Of a stretch of 64,000 bases of DNA, positions 41,832 to 55,675 are shown one piece after another. The stretch comes from Haliotis asinina. Lineage: Eukaryota > Mollusca > Gastropoda > Lepetellida > Haliotidae. The translations under genes were made by a program, and so were the position numbers. Position 1 is the first letter of the stretch. Each line of letters opens with the position of its first letter. Under the pieces are notes generated by a model. It had not been told where the DNA came from and searched no databases. It worked only from the letters and a program-made list of their open reading frames with translations. The DNA is taken from positions 25,870,249-25,934,248 of the forward strand of contig NC_090283.1 in NCBI RefSeq assembly GCF_037392515.1, given 5' to 3'.

Positions 41832-44800
41832 TTAATCCTCTGACAATAACACTCCACCAAAGTGGGAAGACGCAAATCTCAAAGAGATATTATGGGAGCT
41901 TGACGCCTCCACCCACACATCATTGCCCTTGTCTACATGATCAACAACCATAACAGAAGCATGGTAGTCCTTGATATCTGTGTCCATCGCCATCCAGCCG
42001 TCAGTCTTCATGATATAGACATACGTTGTAGAGTTGGATTCAGTCAGTACAAGCTGTGCCCAGAACATGTATGTTCCAGAGACGGGTGCTGTGAACCTCC
42101 CTGTACTTTTGTTGTAGCACGAGCCAGCATTGTAGTGATGTTCGGTAAATATCAGGGGTTTTCCTGGTACCTGGTTCTCGGGGTCAAACACGTTGAATGC
42201 AATAGGTAATGTATCATTTCCTTGACTGAAATGAAGGAAAGGTTATATCAACATATTGATTAACGCGCGTAACTCGTGAACAGTTCGGACATGTGTTCTT
42301 GAAAATGATATGGTAATAAGCTAATGTGTAAAGGTGAAAGGATAACAATCATATTACCCGTCTCACTCTGCTGGATACACATTTACCGCTACTTTCACTT
42401 GCTAAAGTGGAGACCAGCAATATCACGGCGGCGTACACCAGAAATGGGCGTCACACAAAGCATCCATCTGGGAGTGTCACATTATGTATTAGCTGTGCAA
42501 TATAGATCACAAGTTGCTGCCACATCTTACTCGAGACAATAATGAGAGAACAAACAAGCCTTTCAGTGAACAATGAGTATTGTTTTAAACAACAGATATT
42601 TTTTGTTTTTGCTTTTGTTTGTTGGTTTTGGGTTTGTTTTTGATTTTTTTGTTTTGTTTTCTTTTTGTTTTTCTTTTGTTTTGTTTTTGTTTTTATAATA
42701 TAAGTTATATAGATCATATCGATTTTTGCACGTTAAACTGTAGTTATGTTTCTGTTAGAGAATTGAACCGTTTCATTGTCACCAACAATGTACCGTTTCA
42801 GCATTTCAATTTGCTTCGTTCTACTCAGAAAGTCAATGTTGAACAAACATTGCCTCGATTCTGTGTTCACAGAAGTTTGACCTAAACACCATGCGCTTAT
42901 ATAGCATATAGGAACAACAAGATCTACCTTCAGTTCTTGGCGATCTTTAGCCCGTGTTTTATAATGTATTGTCTTCTTTAGTTACAACGTTTTAGTTTTT
43001 CATGCTAGTTTTATAAAGAAAAGAATCAATAGTATTTTTACTGTCCATCGTCGACAGCTTATTATACTGAACATATATTACATTTTAGTGTTACATGTTC
43101 TCGTCACGATATGGCTGACACATTGCTCATGTGATGTTAAATATGAACTCACTCACTCACTCACTCACTCACTCACTCACAGGAACAACAAAACTGCTTC
43201 TTACCGAAGGTTTGACAAATCTCCTTCCACAGTGGACAAATTTCTTTTCAAGTTTGTGATTTCCGAACTTGTTAAACCGAGCTTTTCCTGTGTTGTGTCC
43301 AGGTCCATTGTGACTGACTTCATCGTCTGCATAATCTGTGTTAGCGACTGCTTGTTGTTACCGGATGCATTCGTTACTTTCTCCATGTCCGTTTGCAAAG
43401 ATGTGACTTCAGAGCTTGTTAGACTGAGATTACGCTTCGCACTTTGTAAATCTGCATTGACTGACTGTAAATCGTGTGTGACATTCAGTACGTTTCCTGC
43501 AGTTGTGTTCAGATCTCCCATTAAAGACTGCATGGACTGTGACATAAGCATCAGGGACTGTTTATTGTCAAGAGATTGATTCTTTTCTTTCTCCAAGTCC
43601 GTTTGCAAAGCTGTCACTTCAGAGCTTGTTAGACTGAGATTTTGCTTCGCACTTTGTAGATCTGCATTGACTGACTGTAAATCGTGTGTGACATTCAGTA
43701 CGTTTCCTGCAGTTGTGTTCAGATCTCCCATTAAAGACTGCATGGACTGTGAAATAAGCATCAGGGACTGTTTATTGTCAAGAGATTGATTCTTTTCTTT
43801 CTCCATGTCCGTTTGCAAAGCTGTCACTTCAGAGCTTGTTAGACTGAGATTACGCTTCGCACTTTGTAGATCTGCATTGACTGACTGTAAATCGTGTGTG
43901 ACATTCAGTACGTTTCCTGCAGTTGTGTTCAGATCTCCCATTAAAGACTGCATGGACTGTGACATAAGCATCAGGGACTGTTTATTGTCAAGAGATTGAT
44001 TCTTTTCTTTCTCCATGTCCGTTTGCAAAGCTGTGACTTCAGAGCTTGTTAGACTGAGATTTTGCTTCGCACTTTGTAGATCTGCATTGACTGACTGTAA
44101 ATCGTGTGTGACATTCAGTACGTTTCCTGCAGTTGTGTTCAGATCTCCCATTAAAGACTGCATGGACTGTGACATAAGCATCAGGGACTGTTTATTGTCA
44201 AGAGATTGATTCTTTTCTTTCTCCATGTCCGTTTGCAAAGCTGTCACTTCAGAGCTTGTTAGATTGATATTTTGCTTCGCACTTTGTAAATCTGCATTGA
44301 CTGACTGTAAATCGTGTGTGACATTCAGTACGTTTCCTGCAGTTGTGTTCAGATCTCCCATTAAAGACTGCATGGACTGTGACATAAGCATCAGGGACTG
44401 TTTATTGTCAAGAGATTGATTCTTTTCTTTCTCCATGTCCGTTTGCAAAGCTGTCACTTCAGAGCTTGTTAGATTGAGATTTTGCTTCGCACTTTGTAAA
44501 TCTGCATTGACTGACTGTAAATCGTGTGTGACATTCAGTACGTTTCCTGCAGTTGTGTTCAGATCTCCCATTAAAGACTGCATGGACTGTGACATAAGCA
44601 TCAGGGACTGTTTATTGTCAAGAGATTGATTCTTTTCTTTCTCCATGTCCGTTTGCAAAGCTGTGACTTCAGAGCTTGTTAGATTGAGATTTTGCTTCGC
44701 ACTTTGTAAATCTGCACTGACTGACTGTAAATCGTGTGTGACATTCAGTACGTTTCCTGCAGTTGTGTTCAGATCTCCCATTAAAGACTGCATGGACTGT

Positions 44801-47058
44801 GAAATAAGCATCAGGGACTGTTTATTGTCAAGAGATTGATTCTTTTCTTTCTCCATGTCCGTTTGTAAAGCTGTCACTTCAGAGCTTGTTAGATTGAGAT
44901 TTTGCTTCGCACTTTGTAAATCTGCATTGACTGACTGTAAATCGTGTGTGACATTCAGTACGTTTCCTGCAGTTGTGTTCAGATCTCCCATTAAAGACTG
45001 CATGGACTGTGAAATAAGCATCAGGGACTGTTTATTGTCAAGAGATTGATTCTTTTCTTTCTCCATGTCCGTTTGCAAAGCTGTCACTTCAGAGCTTGTT
45101 AGACTGAGATTTTGCTTCGCACTTTGTAAATCTGCATTGACTGACTGTAGATCGTGTGTGACATTCAGTACGTTTCCTGCAGTTGTGTTCAGATCTCCCA
45201 TTAAAGACTGCATGGACTGTGACATAAGCATCAGGGACTGTTTATTGTCAAGAGATTGATTCTTTTCTTTCTCCATGTCCGTTTGTAAAGCTGTCACTTC
45301 AGAGCTTGTTAGATTGAGATTTTGCTTCGCACTTTGTAAATCTGCATTGACTGACTGTAAATCGTGTGTGACATTCAGTACGTTTCCTGCAGTTGTGTTC
45401 AGATCTCCCATTAAAGACTGCATGGACTGTGACATAAGCATCAGGGACTGTTTATTGTCAAGAGATTGATTCTTTTCTTTCTCCATGTCCGTTTGCAAAG
45501 CTGTCACTTCAAAGCTTGTTAGATTGAGATTTTGCTTCGCACTTTGTAAATCTGCATTGACTGACTGTAAATCGTGTGTGACATTCAGTACGTTTCCTGC
45601 AGTTGTGTTCAGATCTCCCATTAAAGACTGCATGGACTGTGAAATAAGCATCAGGGACTGTTTATTGTCAAGAGATTGATTCTTTTCTTTCTCCATGTCC
45701 GTTTGTAAAGCTGTCACTTCAGAGCTTGTTAGATTGAGATTTTGCTTCGCACTTTGTAAATCTGCATTGACTGACTGTAAATCGTGTGTGACATTCAGTA
45801 CGTTTCCTGCAGTTGTGTTCAGATCTCCCATTAAAGACTGCATGGACTGTGAAATAAGCATCAGGGACTGTTTATTGTCAAGAGATTGATTCTTTTCTTT
45901 CTCCATGTCCGTTTGCAAAGCTGTCACTTCAGAGCTTGTTAGACTGAGATTTTGCTTCGCACTTTGTAAATCTGCACTGACTGACTGTAAATCGTGTGTG
46001 ACATTCAGTACGTTTCCTGCAGTTGTGTTCAGATCTCCCATTAAAGACTGCATGGACTGTGACATAAGCATCAGGGACTGTTTATTGTCAAGAGATTGAT
46101 TCTTTTCTTTCTCCATGTCCGTTTGCAAAACTGTCACTTCAGAGCTTGTTAGATTGAGATTTTGCTTCGCACTTTGTAGATCTGCATTGACTGACTGTAG
46201 ATCGTGTGTGACATTCAGTACGCTTCCTGCAGTTGTGTTCAGATCTCCCATTAAAGACTGCATGGACTGTGACATAAGCGTCAGGGACTGTTTATTGTCA
46301 AGAGATTGATTCTTTTCAACAGCAATGTCCGTTTTTAAAGCTATGACGTCTGATCTTGTTACACTGAGATTATGCTTAGTGCTTTGCAGATCTGCACTGA
46401 CCAATTGTAGATCATGGGTTATATTCAGCATGTCTCCTGTAGTTGCCTTGATTTCTTTTTGAAACACTGCTAGTTGCCTTGATGTATTTTGGGCTAGGAG
46501 ATTTGCAGATTTCATGTTTTCAATTAGCTGACTTTGTGCAATTAACTGGAAAATTGGAGATGCCCTTTGAATGAATCCATCTGTTATTCTCTTTACATCA
46601 TACACGGTAGAGTTCACAAGATCTAGTTGATCTTTTAACGACTTGATATCTGCTTGCACACTATTTACTTGTGCGCTGTCTGATGCCATATCAAGACTGG
46701 TAAGATCCATATTATGTTGATTCAACTGCAAATCACGCTTACCCTCGTTCACAATTTCCGTCTTTACAAGGTTTAGTTCATCTGTCGACAGGCGGAGATC
46801 TGCCTTCAAGGATGCGACTTCATCTTTGAGAGAGGCAATTTCTTTATTTGCTGACTGGTGTAACGACCTACTGATCTGTAGATCTGTTTTCAACTGTCCA
46901 GTTGTTTTCTGCAGATCAGCCACGGTCTCTTCCAGCGAGGAAACATGGTTTATAATGCTGGAAATATCAGCGGTGCCGTCGGGTTTGGTCATCGGTAAAA
47001 TAAGCCCTGACAGCGTTCCTATGAGAAAAATGCACAGAAACACAACAGCCATAGACAT
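41832..47058 (-). CDS. Secreted coiled-coil C1q-domain protein with fourteen 70-residue repeats
   Basis: Two exons encode ~1415 residues. Exon 1 (43205-47058) holds a signal peptide (MSMAVVFLCIFLIGTLSG), a helical N-terminal region (~residues 25-250) and about fourteen near-identical 70-residue units. Exon 2 (41832-42225) holds the C1q domain (YNAGSCYNKSTGRFTAPVSG, GTYMFWAQL, FGGVLLSED). The donor GTAAGA and acceptor TTTCAG join in phase (CG|T). Each unit is exactly ten heptads long and has four N-glycosylation sequons (NQS, NTT, NVT, NLT). C1q-domain proteins of molluscs are mostly secreted trimeric lectin-like or structural proteins; this one would be a long glycosylated stalk with C1q heads. 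A shorter paralogue lies at 55853-58116. The upstream ~150 bp are conserved between them. Confidence 0.92.
42410..42485 (-). repeat. SINE fragment in the C1q gene intron
   Basis: AGCAATATCACGGCGGCGTA followed by CACCAGAAATGGGCGTCACA matches the middle of the SINE at 55530-55675. It lies in the intron between 42226 and 43204. Confidence 0.7.
42598..42695 (+). repeat. T-rich (TTTTG)n low-complexity run
   Basis: About 100 bp of TTTTG/TTTTC-like sequence lie in the C1q gene intron. Confidence 0.9.
43092..43182 (-). repeat. Dispersed repeat tail with (ACTC)n
   Basis: TTCTCGTCACGATATGGCTG followed by an (ACTC)n run at 43148-43181 is the reverse complement of the TGAG-headed repeat at 21805 and 22335. 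It ends about 22 bp from the exon 1 splice donor. Confidence 0.75.
43370..46330 (-). repeat. 210-bp coding tandem array, about 14 units
   Basis: Unit starts recur every 210 bp (for example 43805, 44015, 44225 up to 46115). Most units differ by only one to five bases. The unit nearest the N-terminus (around 46325) is the most diverged, as is the one at the C-terminal edge (43385). It codes for the coiled-coil repeats of the C1q protein. Confidence 0.97.
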
Positions 47059-47215
47059 ATTCGTCAGTTGGTATGCTGTGTTACATCAACTGCTATCTCA
47101 GTATCACGGGTCACATGTGTGTGGGTTCTACAATGATGTCAAGGAGCAAGGCAAGACACTCCTATTTTAGTATAGTTGTACTGTGAGAAATGCAAATGTG
47201 TTGTAAGGACTTAAG
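47059..47215 (-). promoter_or_regulatory. Conserved upstream block of C1q gene 1
   Basis: It aligns with 58117-58260, upstream of the paralogue. Shared pieces include GTCAG-C/T-TGGTATGCT, ACACTTCTATTTT-like sequence and TGTGAGAAAT-x-CA. Conservation outside the coding region suggests shared promoter/5' UTR sequence, or that the duplication was fairly recent. Confidence 0.45.
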
Positions 47216-48600
47216 ATAACCTGCAGGTAACTATGCTGGCTCATAAACGTATTTTCAAAACTATCCCATCATATACTTTTTATCGTAAATAACTGTTATG
47301 TCTTATCTCGCAATGGCATCTGGGCTGTAATTGTATGTGACTTTGGATAGGTATTTTTCGTAATCACCTTAAAAATAAAGATCTGTGATTAGAATTCCAA
47401 ACGCTCCTGATAATGTTTATTTTGTTTACATTTTCTAAAACGTGACGCTCCGCAATATTCCAATTACACCGTTCAGTAAATAATTGAGTTCGGACACGAG
47501 ACTGACATCATAACTAAGTGACACTATAGTAGTCACTATGGAAAGAGTTGAACCATATTGTGACTATATTGACATTGTTGACAACGATCTATGCCAGTTG
47601 GGTACAGTGGCATGCGGAGACTTTAGTTCATCTCGGTGAATAGCTTCCTATGATCTCCTCATAGACACTGAAGCTAAAGTCCCAGATATGAAAGGACAGA
47701 TGAATACAATACATTCAGATCTAAGAAAATGGTGTTAGAATTGCTAATAATTTATTCATTTTAGAATCGCTCTGTAACAGTGGGATAAGGAGACATACGT
47801 CATCTGGGCCTGAACACACGTTCCAAATATCAAACTCTTACTACAAGGATGAGTTGCTGAGGACGAATTTCAAGACTTAATGTAGATTCAGCTGCAGCAT
47901 GCCCCTGCTTGTGTGCTTCACATTTACGTTTTAAACTGTCTCGGTAAGGATACTTTACCATATTGCTTGGCAACTGTTTGTGTGGGTTGTTTGCTTATAT
48001 GATGGCAGCCGAACAACTGCCATGTTTTCATAATAATGTATTCGCTGTCTCAGTCTTCCCACTTCCTTCATTTCATCTATGGGATTATCTTTCAATGAGC
48101 TTACCATAGAGACATTAGACCTAAGTCAATGGAACAGTTTGACACCAAAGCTAAAGTCAGATATATCAAGGGACATACAATACATTCACATTTCGGAAGT
48201 AAGACAAACTATTTGATTTTATAGTTTCTAATGCATTTGTCATACTTTAATTTTTTCCAATCCACGTCGCTCTCTGATCTTTAATCCGTTTGGCTGAATA
48301 GGTTGACTTGGTCCGTGTGATTCATTGTTATGCTTTAAGTTCCACTTTCTTTCAGCAGATTTCCGTTAATTAGAGAACATGCGTAGTAACAGAAACAGTT
48401 GACTTTTTGGTAAAAAAAAGAGAACGCATATATTTACTTCCAATCATACATAATGTCAAAGTTCATATATGTAAATGTAACGATTTTAAAGTGAAACAAA
48501 CACACACCCTGTCAAGAAAAATACTGTTAGCTTCAGTAATTTGTATTCAGTTTCATCATTATTTTCGTGATTATACCGCAAGGGTAGTATGAAACAGAAA
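47216..48600. other. No gene recognised
   Basis: This is AT-rich DNA with short ORFs only. Two stretches (about 47640-47780 and 48090-48260) share similar words in the same order (GAAGCTAAAGTC, GGACA, ATACAATACATTCA), possibly an old repeat. Confidence 0.4.
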
Positions 48601-48655
48601 ACTTCCCCCTAGTACCACAATTTACCACAATTTACCACAATTTACAACAGCGTCA
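48601..48655 (+). repeat. Short TACCACAATT tandem repeat
   Basis: Three to four copies of TACCACAATT lie just before the 27-bp satellite array. Confidence 0.7.
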
Positions 48656-48679
48656 TCATAAGCTAAAAATGTTGCTCTG

Positions 48680-51600
48680 TATGCACTTCCTTGTCACCAC
48701 ATTGTTACTGTACTCCCTTGTCACCACATTGTTACTATACTCCCTTGTCACCACATTGTTACTGTACTCGATTGTCACCACATTCTTGCTGTACTCCCTT
48801 GTCACTACATTGTTACTGTACTCCCTTGTCACCACATTGTTACTGCACTCCCTTGTCAACACATTCTTACTGCACTCCCTTGTCAACACATTGTTGCTGT
48901 ACTCCCTTGTCACCACATTGTTACTGCACTCCCTTGTCACCACATTGTTACTGTACTCCCTTGTCACCACATTGTAACTGCACTCCCTTGTCACCACATT
49001 GTTACTTTACTCCCTTTTCACCACATTGTTACTGTACTCCCTTGTCACCACATTGTTACTGTACTCCCTTGTCACCACATTGTTTCTGTACTCCCTTGTC
49101 ACCACATTGTTACTGTGCTCCCTTGTCACTACATTGTTACTGTACTCCCTTGTCACGACATTGCTACTGCACTCCCTTGTCACCACATTGTTACTGTACT
49201 CCCTTCTCACCACATTGTTTCTGTACCCCCTTGTCACCACATTGTTACTGTACTCCCTTGTCACCACATTGTTACTGTACTCCCTTGTCACCACATTGTT
49301 ACTGTACTCCCTTGTCACCACATTGTTGCTGTACTCCCTTGTCACCACATTGTTACTGTACTCCCTTGTCACCACATTGTTACTGCACTCCCTTGTCACC
49401 ACATTGCTACTGCACTCCCTTGTCACCACATTGTTACTGTACTCCCTTCTCACTACATTGTTACTGTACTCCCTTGTCACTACATTGTCACTGTACTCCC
49501 TTGTCACCACATTGTTGCTGCACTACCTTGTCACCACATTGTTACTGTACTCCCATGTCACTACATTGTACTGCACTCCCTTCTCACCACATTGTTACTG
49601 TACTCCCTTGTCACCACATTGTTACTATACTCCCTTGTCACCACATTGTTACTGTACTCCCTTGTCATCGCATTGTTACTGCACTCCATTGTCACCACAT
49701 TGCTACTTCACTCCCTTGTCACTACATTGCCACTGTACTCCCTTGTCACCACATTGTTACCATACTCCCTTGTCACCACATTGTTACTGTACTCCCTTGT
49801 CACCACATTGTTACTGTACTCCCTTGTCACCACATTGTTACTGTACTCCCTTGTCACTACATTGTTACTGTACTCCCTTGTCACCACATTGTTACTGCAC
49901 TCCCTTGTCAACACATTGTTGCTGTACTCCCTTGTCACCACATTGTTTCTGCACACCCTTGTCACCACATTGTTACTGCACTCCCTTGTCACCACATTGT
50001 AACTGCACTCCCTTGTCACCACATTGTTACTTTACTCCCTTTTCACCACATTGTTACTGTACTCCCTTTTCACCACATTGTTACTGTACTCCCTTGTCAC
50101 CACATTGTCACTGTACTCCCTTGTCACCACATTGTTACTGTACTCCCTTGTCACTACATTGTTACTGTACTCCCTTGTCACGACATTGCTACTGCACTCC
50201 CTTGTCACCACATTGTTACTGTACTCCCTTGTCACCACATTGTTGCTGTACTCCCTTGTCACCACATTGTTACTGTACTCCCTTGTCACCACATTGTTAC
50301 TGCACTCCCTTGTCACCACATTGCTACTGCACTCCCTTGTCACCACATTGTTACTGTACTCCCTTGTCACCACATTGTTACTGCACTCCCTTGTCACCAC
50401 ATTGCTACTGCACTCCCTTGTCACCACATTGTTACTGTACTCCCTTGTCACCACATTGTTACTATACTCCCTTGTCACCACATTGTTACCATACTCCCTT
50501 GTCACCACATTGTTACTGCACTCCCTTGTCACCACATTGCTACTGCACTCCATTGTCACCACATTGCTACTTCACTCCCTTGTCACTACATTGCCACTGT
50601 ACTCCCTTGTCACCACATTGTTACCATACTCCCTTGTCACCACATTGTTACTGTACTCCCTTGTCACCACATTGTTACTGTACTCCCTTGTCACCACATT
50701 GTTACTGTACTCCCTTGTCACTACATTGTTACTGTACTCCCTTGTCACCACATTGTTACTGCACTCCCTTGTCAACACATTGTTGCTGTACTCCCTTGTC
50801 ACCACATTGTTTCTGCACACCCTTGTCACCACATTGTTACTGCACTCCCTTGTCACCACATTGTAACTGCACTCCCTTGTCACCACATTGTTACTTTACT
50901 CCCTTTTCACCACATTGTTACTGTACTCCCTTTTCACCACATTGTTACTGTACTCCCTTGTCACCACATTGTCACTGTACTCCCTTGTCACCACATTGTT
51001 ACTGTACTCCCTTGTCACTACATTGTTACTGTACTCCCTTGTCACGACATTGCTACTGCACTCCCTTGTCACCACATTGTTACTGTACTCCCTTGTCACC
51101 ACATTGTTACTGTACTCCCTTGTCACCACATTGTTGCTGTACTCCCTTGTCACCACATTGTTACTGTACTCCCTTGTCACCACATTGTTACTGCACTCCC
51201 TTGTCACCACATTGCTACTGCACTCCCTTGTCACCACATTGTTACTGTACTCCCTTCTCACTACATTGTTACTGTACTCCCTTGTCACTACATTGTCACT
51301 GTACTCCCTTGTCACCACATTGTTACTGTACTCCCTTGTCACCACATTGTTGCTGCACTACCTTGTCACCACATTGTTACTGTACTCCCATGTCACTACA
51401 TTGTACTGCACTCCCTTCTCACCACATTGTTACTGTACTCCCTTGTCACCACATTGTTACTATACTCCCTTGTCACCACATTGTTACTGTACTCCCTTGT
51501 CATCGCATTGTTACTGCACTCCATTGTCACCACATTGCTACTTCACTCCCTTGTCACTACATTGCCACTGTACTCCCTTGTCACCACATTGTTACCATAC

Positions 51601-54600
51601 TCCCTTGTCACCACATTGTTACTGTACTCCCTTGTCACCACATTGTTACTGTACTCCCTTGTCACCACATTGTTACTGTACTCCCTTGTCACTACATTGT
51701 TACTGTACTCCCTTGTCACCACATTGTTACTGCACTCCCTTGTCAACACATTGTTGCTGTACTCCCTTGTCACCACATTGTTTCTGCACACCCTTGTCAC
51801 CACATTGTTACTGCACTCCCTTGTCACCACATTGTAACTGCACTCCCTTGTCACCACATTGTTACTTTACTCCCTTTTCACCACATTGTTACTGTACTCC
51901 CTTTTCACCACATTGTTACTGTACTCCCTTGTCACCACATTGTCACTGTACTCCCTTGTCACCACATTGTTACTGTACTCCCTTGTCACTACATTGTTAC
52001 TGTACTCCCTTGTCACGACATTGCTACTGCACTCCCTTGTCACCACATTGTTACTGTACTCCCTTCTCACCACATTGTTTCTGTACTCCCTTGTCACCAC
52101 ATTGTTACTGTACTCCCTTGTCATCACATTGTAACTGTACTCCCTTTTCACCACATTGTTACTTCACTCCCTTGTCACCAAATTCCTACTGCACTCCCTT
52201 GTCACCACATTGTTACTGTACTCCCTTCTCACTACATTGTTACTGTACTCCCTTGTCACTACATTGCTACTGTACTCCCTTGTCACCACATTGTTACTGT
52301 ACTCCCTTGTCACCACATTGTTGCTGCACTACCTTGTCACCACATTGTTACTGTACTCCCATGTCACTACATTGTACTGCACTCCCTTGTCACCACATTG
52401 TCACTGTACTCCCTTGTTACCACATTGTTACTATACTCCCTTGTCACCACATTGTTACTGTACTCCCTTGTCATCACATTGTTACTGCACTCCATTGTCA
52501 CCACATTGCTACTTCACTCCCTTGTCACTACATTGCCACTGTACTCCCTTGTCACCACATTGTTACTGTACTCCCTTGTCACCACATTGCTACTGTACTC
52601 CCTTGTCACCACATTGTTACTGTACTCCCTTGTCACCACATTCTAACTGTACTTCCTTGTCACCACATTGTTACTGTACTCCCTTGTCACCACATTGTTT
52701 CTGTACTCCCTTGTCACCACATTGATACTGTACTCCCTTGTCACCACATTGTTACTGTACTCCCTTGTCACCACATTGTTACTGTACACCCTTGTCACCA
52801 CATTGTTACTGTACTCCCTTGCCACTGTACTACCTTGTCACCACATTGTTTCTGTACTCCCTTGTCACCACATTGTTACTGTACTCCCTTGTCACCACAT
52901 TCTTACTGCACTCCCTTGTCACCACATTGTTACTGCACTCCCTTGTCACCACATTGTTTCTGTACTCACTTGTCACTACATTGTTACTGTACTCCCTTGT
53001 CACCACATTGTAACTGCACTCCCTTGTCACCACATTGTTACTTTACTCCCTTTTCACCACATTGTTGCTTTACTCCCTTTTCACCACATTGTTACTGTAC
53101 TCCCTTGTCACCACATTGTTACTGTACTCCCTTGTCACCACATTGTTACTGTACTCCCTTGTCACTACATTGTTACTGTACTCAATTGTCACGACATTGC
53201 TACTGCACTCCCTTGTCACCACATTGTTACTGTACTCCCTTCTCACCACATTGTCTCTGTAGTCCCTTGTCACATTGTTACTGTACTCCCTTGTCACCAC
53301 ATTGTTACTTTACTCCTTTGTCACCACATTGTTGCTGCACTCCCTTGTCACCACATTGTTACTGTACTCCCTTGTCACTACATTGTTACTGTACTCCCTT
53401 GTCACCACATTGTTACTGCACTTCATTGTCACCACATTGCTACTTCACTCCCTTGTCACTACATTGTCACTGTACTCCCTTGTCACCACATTGTTACTGT
53501 ACTCCCTTGTCACCACGTTGTTACTGTACTCCCTTGTCACCACATTGTTGCTGTACTCCCTTGTCACCACATTGTAGCTGTACTTCCTTGTCACCACATT
53601 CTTACTGTACTCCCTTGTCACCACAGTCCTACTGTACTCCCTTGTCACCACATTCTTACTGCACTCCCTTGTCACCACATTGTTACTGCAATCCCTTGTC
53701 ACCACATTGTTACTGCACTCCCTTGTCACTACATTGTTGCTGTACTCCCTTGTCGCCACATTGTTGTTGCACTCCCTTGTCACCACGTTTTTACTGTACT
53801 CCCTTGTCACCACACTGTTACTTTACTCCTTTGTCACCACATTGTTACTGCAGTCCCTTGTCACCACATTGTTACTGTACTCCCTTGTCACCACGTTGTT
53901 ACTGTACTCCCTTGTCACCACACTGTTACTTTACTCCTTTGTCACCACATTGTTACTGTACTCCCTTGTCACCACATTGTTACTGTACTCCCTTGTCACT
54001 ACGTTGTTACTGTACTCCCTCGTCAGCACATTGTTACTGTACTCCCTTGTCACCACATTGTTACTGCACTCCCTTGTCACCACATTGTTACTGTACTCCC
54101 TTGTCACCACATTGTTACTGCACTCCCTTGTCACCACATTGTTGCTGCACTCCCTTGTCACCACACTGTTTCTGGACTCCCTTGTCACTACGTTCTTGCT
54201 GTACTCCCTTGTCACCACATTGTTACTGTACTCCCTTGTCACCACATTGTTACTGTACTCCCTTGTCACCACATTGTTACTGTACTCCCTTGTCACCACA
54301 TTGTTACTGTACTCCCTTGTCACCACATTGTCACTGTACTCCCTTGTCACCACGTTGTTTCTGTACTCCCTTGTCACCACATTGTTACTGTACTCCCTTG
54401 TCACCACATTGTTACTGTACTCCCTTGTCACTACATTGTTACTGTACTCCCTTGTCACCACATTGTTACTGTACTCCCATGTCACCACATTGTTGCTGCA
54501 CTACCTTGTCACCACATTGTTGCTGTACTCCCTTGTCACCACATTGTTTCTGTACTCCCTTGTCACCACATTGTTGCTGTACTCCCATGTCACCACATTG

Positions 54601-55525
54601 TTACTGTACTCCCTTGTCACCACATTGTTACTGTACTCCCTTGTCACTACATTGTTACTGTACTCCCTTGTTACCACATTGTTACTGTACTCCCTTGTCA
54701 CCACATTGTTACTGTACTCCCTTGTCACCACATTGTTGCTGCACTCCCTTGTCACCACATTGTTGCTGTACTCCCTTGTCACTACGTTGTTACTGTACTC
54801 CCTTGTCACCACGTTGTTACTGTACTCCCTTGTCACCACATTGTTACTGTACTCCCTTGTCACCACATAGTTTCTGTACTCCCTTGTCACCACATTGTTT
54901 CTGTACTCCCTTGTCACCACATTGTTACTGTACTCCCTTGTCACCACATTGTTACTACACTCCCTTTTCACCACATTGATACTGTACTCCCTTGTCACCA
55001 CATTGTTACTGTACTCCCTTGTCACCATGTTGTTACTGTACTCCCTTGTCACTACATTGTTACTGTACTCCCTTGTCACCACATTGTTACTGTACTCCCT
55101 TGTCACCAAATTGTTTCTGTACTCCCTTGTCACCACATTGTAACTGCACTCCCTTGTCACCACATTGTTACTTTACTCCCTTTTCACCACATTGTTGCTT
55201 TACTCCCTTGTCACCACATTGTAACTGTACTCCCTTGTCACCACATTGTCACTGTACTCCCTTGTCACCACATTGTTACTGTACTCCCTTGTCACCACAT
55301 TGTTGCTGTACTCCCTTGTCACTACATTGTTTCTGTACTCCCTTGTCACCACATTGTTCCTGCACTCCCTTGTCACCACATTGTTACTGCACTCCCTTGT
55401 CACCACATTGTTCCTGTACTCCCTTGTCACTACATTGTTACTGTACTCCCTTGTCACCACATTGTTGCTGTACTCCCTTGTCACCACATTGTTACTGTAC
55501 TCCCTTGTCACTACATTGCTAATGT
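48680..55525 (+). repeat. 27-bp satellite array, about 250 units, with higher-order blocks
   Basis: The unit has the parts TTGTCACCACATTG and TTACTGTACTCCC. Because 27 is a multiple of three, and the consensus has no stop in several frames on both strands, it yields frames of 1048, 1215, 1363 and 961 codons that are not genes. Longer blocks repeat: an identical >300-bp segment starts at 49708, 50572 and 51543 (864 bp and 971 bp apart; 864 is 32 units and 971 is one base short of 36). Occasional units one base shorter (near 49570, 51405 and 52375) switch the open frame. The array lies between the two C1q paralogues and ends directly at a SINE. Confidence 0.97.
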
Positions 55526-55529
55526 ACTG

Positions 55530-55675
55530 GAGTTTATTTTACGCCGGTTTTAGCAGTATTTCAACAATATCACGGCGAGGTACACCAGAAATGGGTTTCA
55601 GTCATTGTACTCGCGTGGGAATCGAACCCCTGGCTTCGGCGTGACGAGCGAACGTTTTACCCATTAGGCTACCCC
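55530..55675 (-). mobile_element. tRNA-derived SINE
   Basis: On the minus strand it starts with a tRNA-like head. The RNA polymerase III A box is TAGCCTAATGG (complement at 55661-55671) and the B box is GGTTCGATTCC (complement at 55618-55628). A body with CGCCGTGATATTG and GCTAAAACCGGCGTAAAATA follows. It abuts the 27-bp satellite. Related fragments occur at 21640, 40559 and 42410. I recall similar repeats in abalone DNA, which is not verified here. Confidence 0.88.

Noticed and set aside
43148-43181. Possible CRISPR-like or regulatory array of ACTC units
   Set aside because: Simple tetranucleotide tail of a dispersed repeat in an animal genome; no spacers.
43805-46309. Series of 64-codon plus-strand ORFs every 210 bp (MSVCKAVTSELVRL)
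   Set aside because: They are antisense shadows of the C1q protein's coding repeats.
48691-55553. Very long ORFs of 1048, 1215, 1363 and 961 codons (Ser/Pro/His/Cys/Tyr or Leu/Thr/Val/Tyr repeats)
   Set aside because: They are translations of the 27-bp satellite, whose period is a multiple of three, so several frames on both strands stay open. There is no signal peptide, intron structure or non-repetitive domain.
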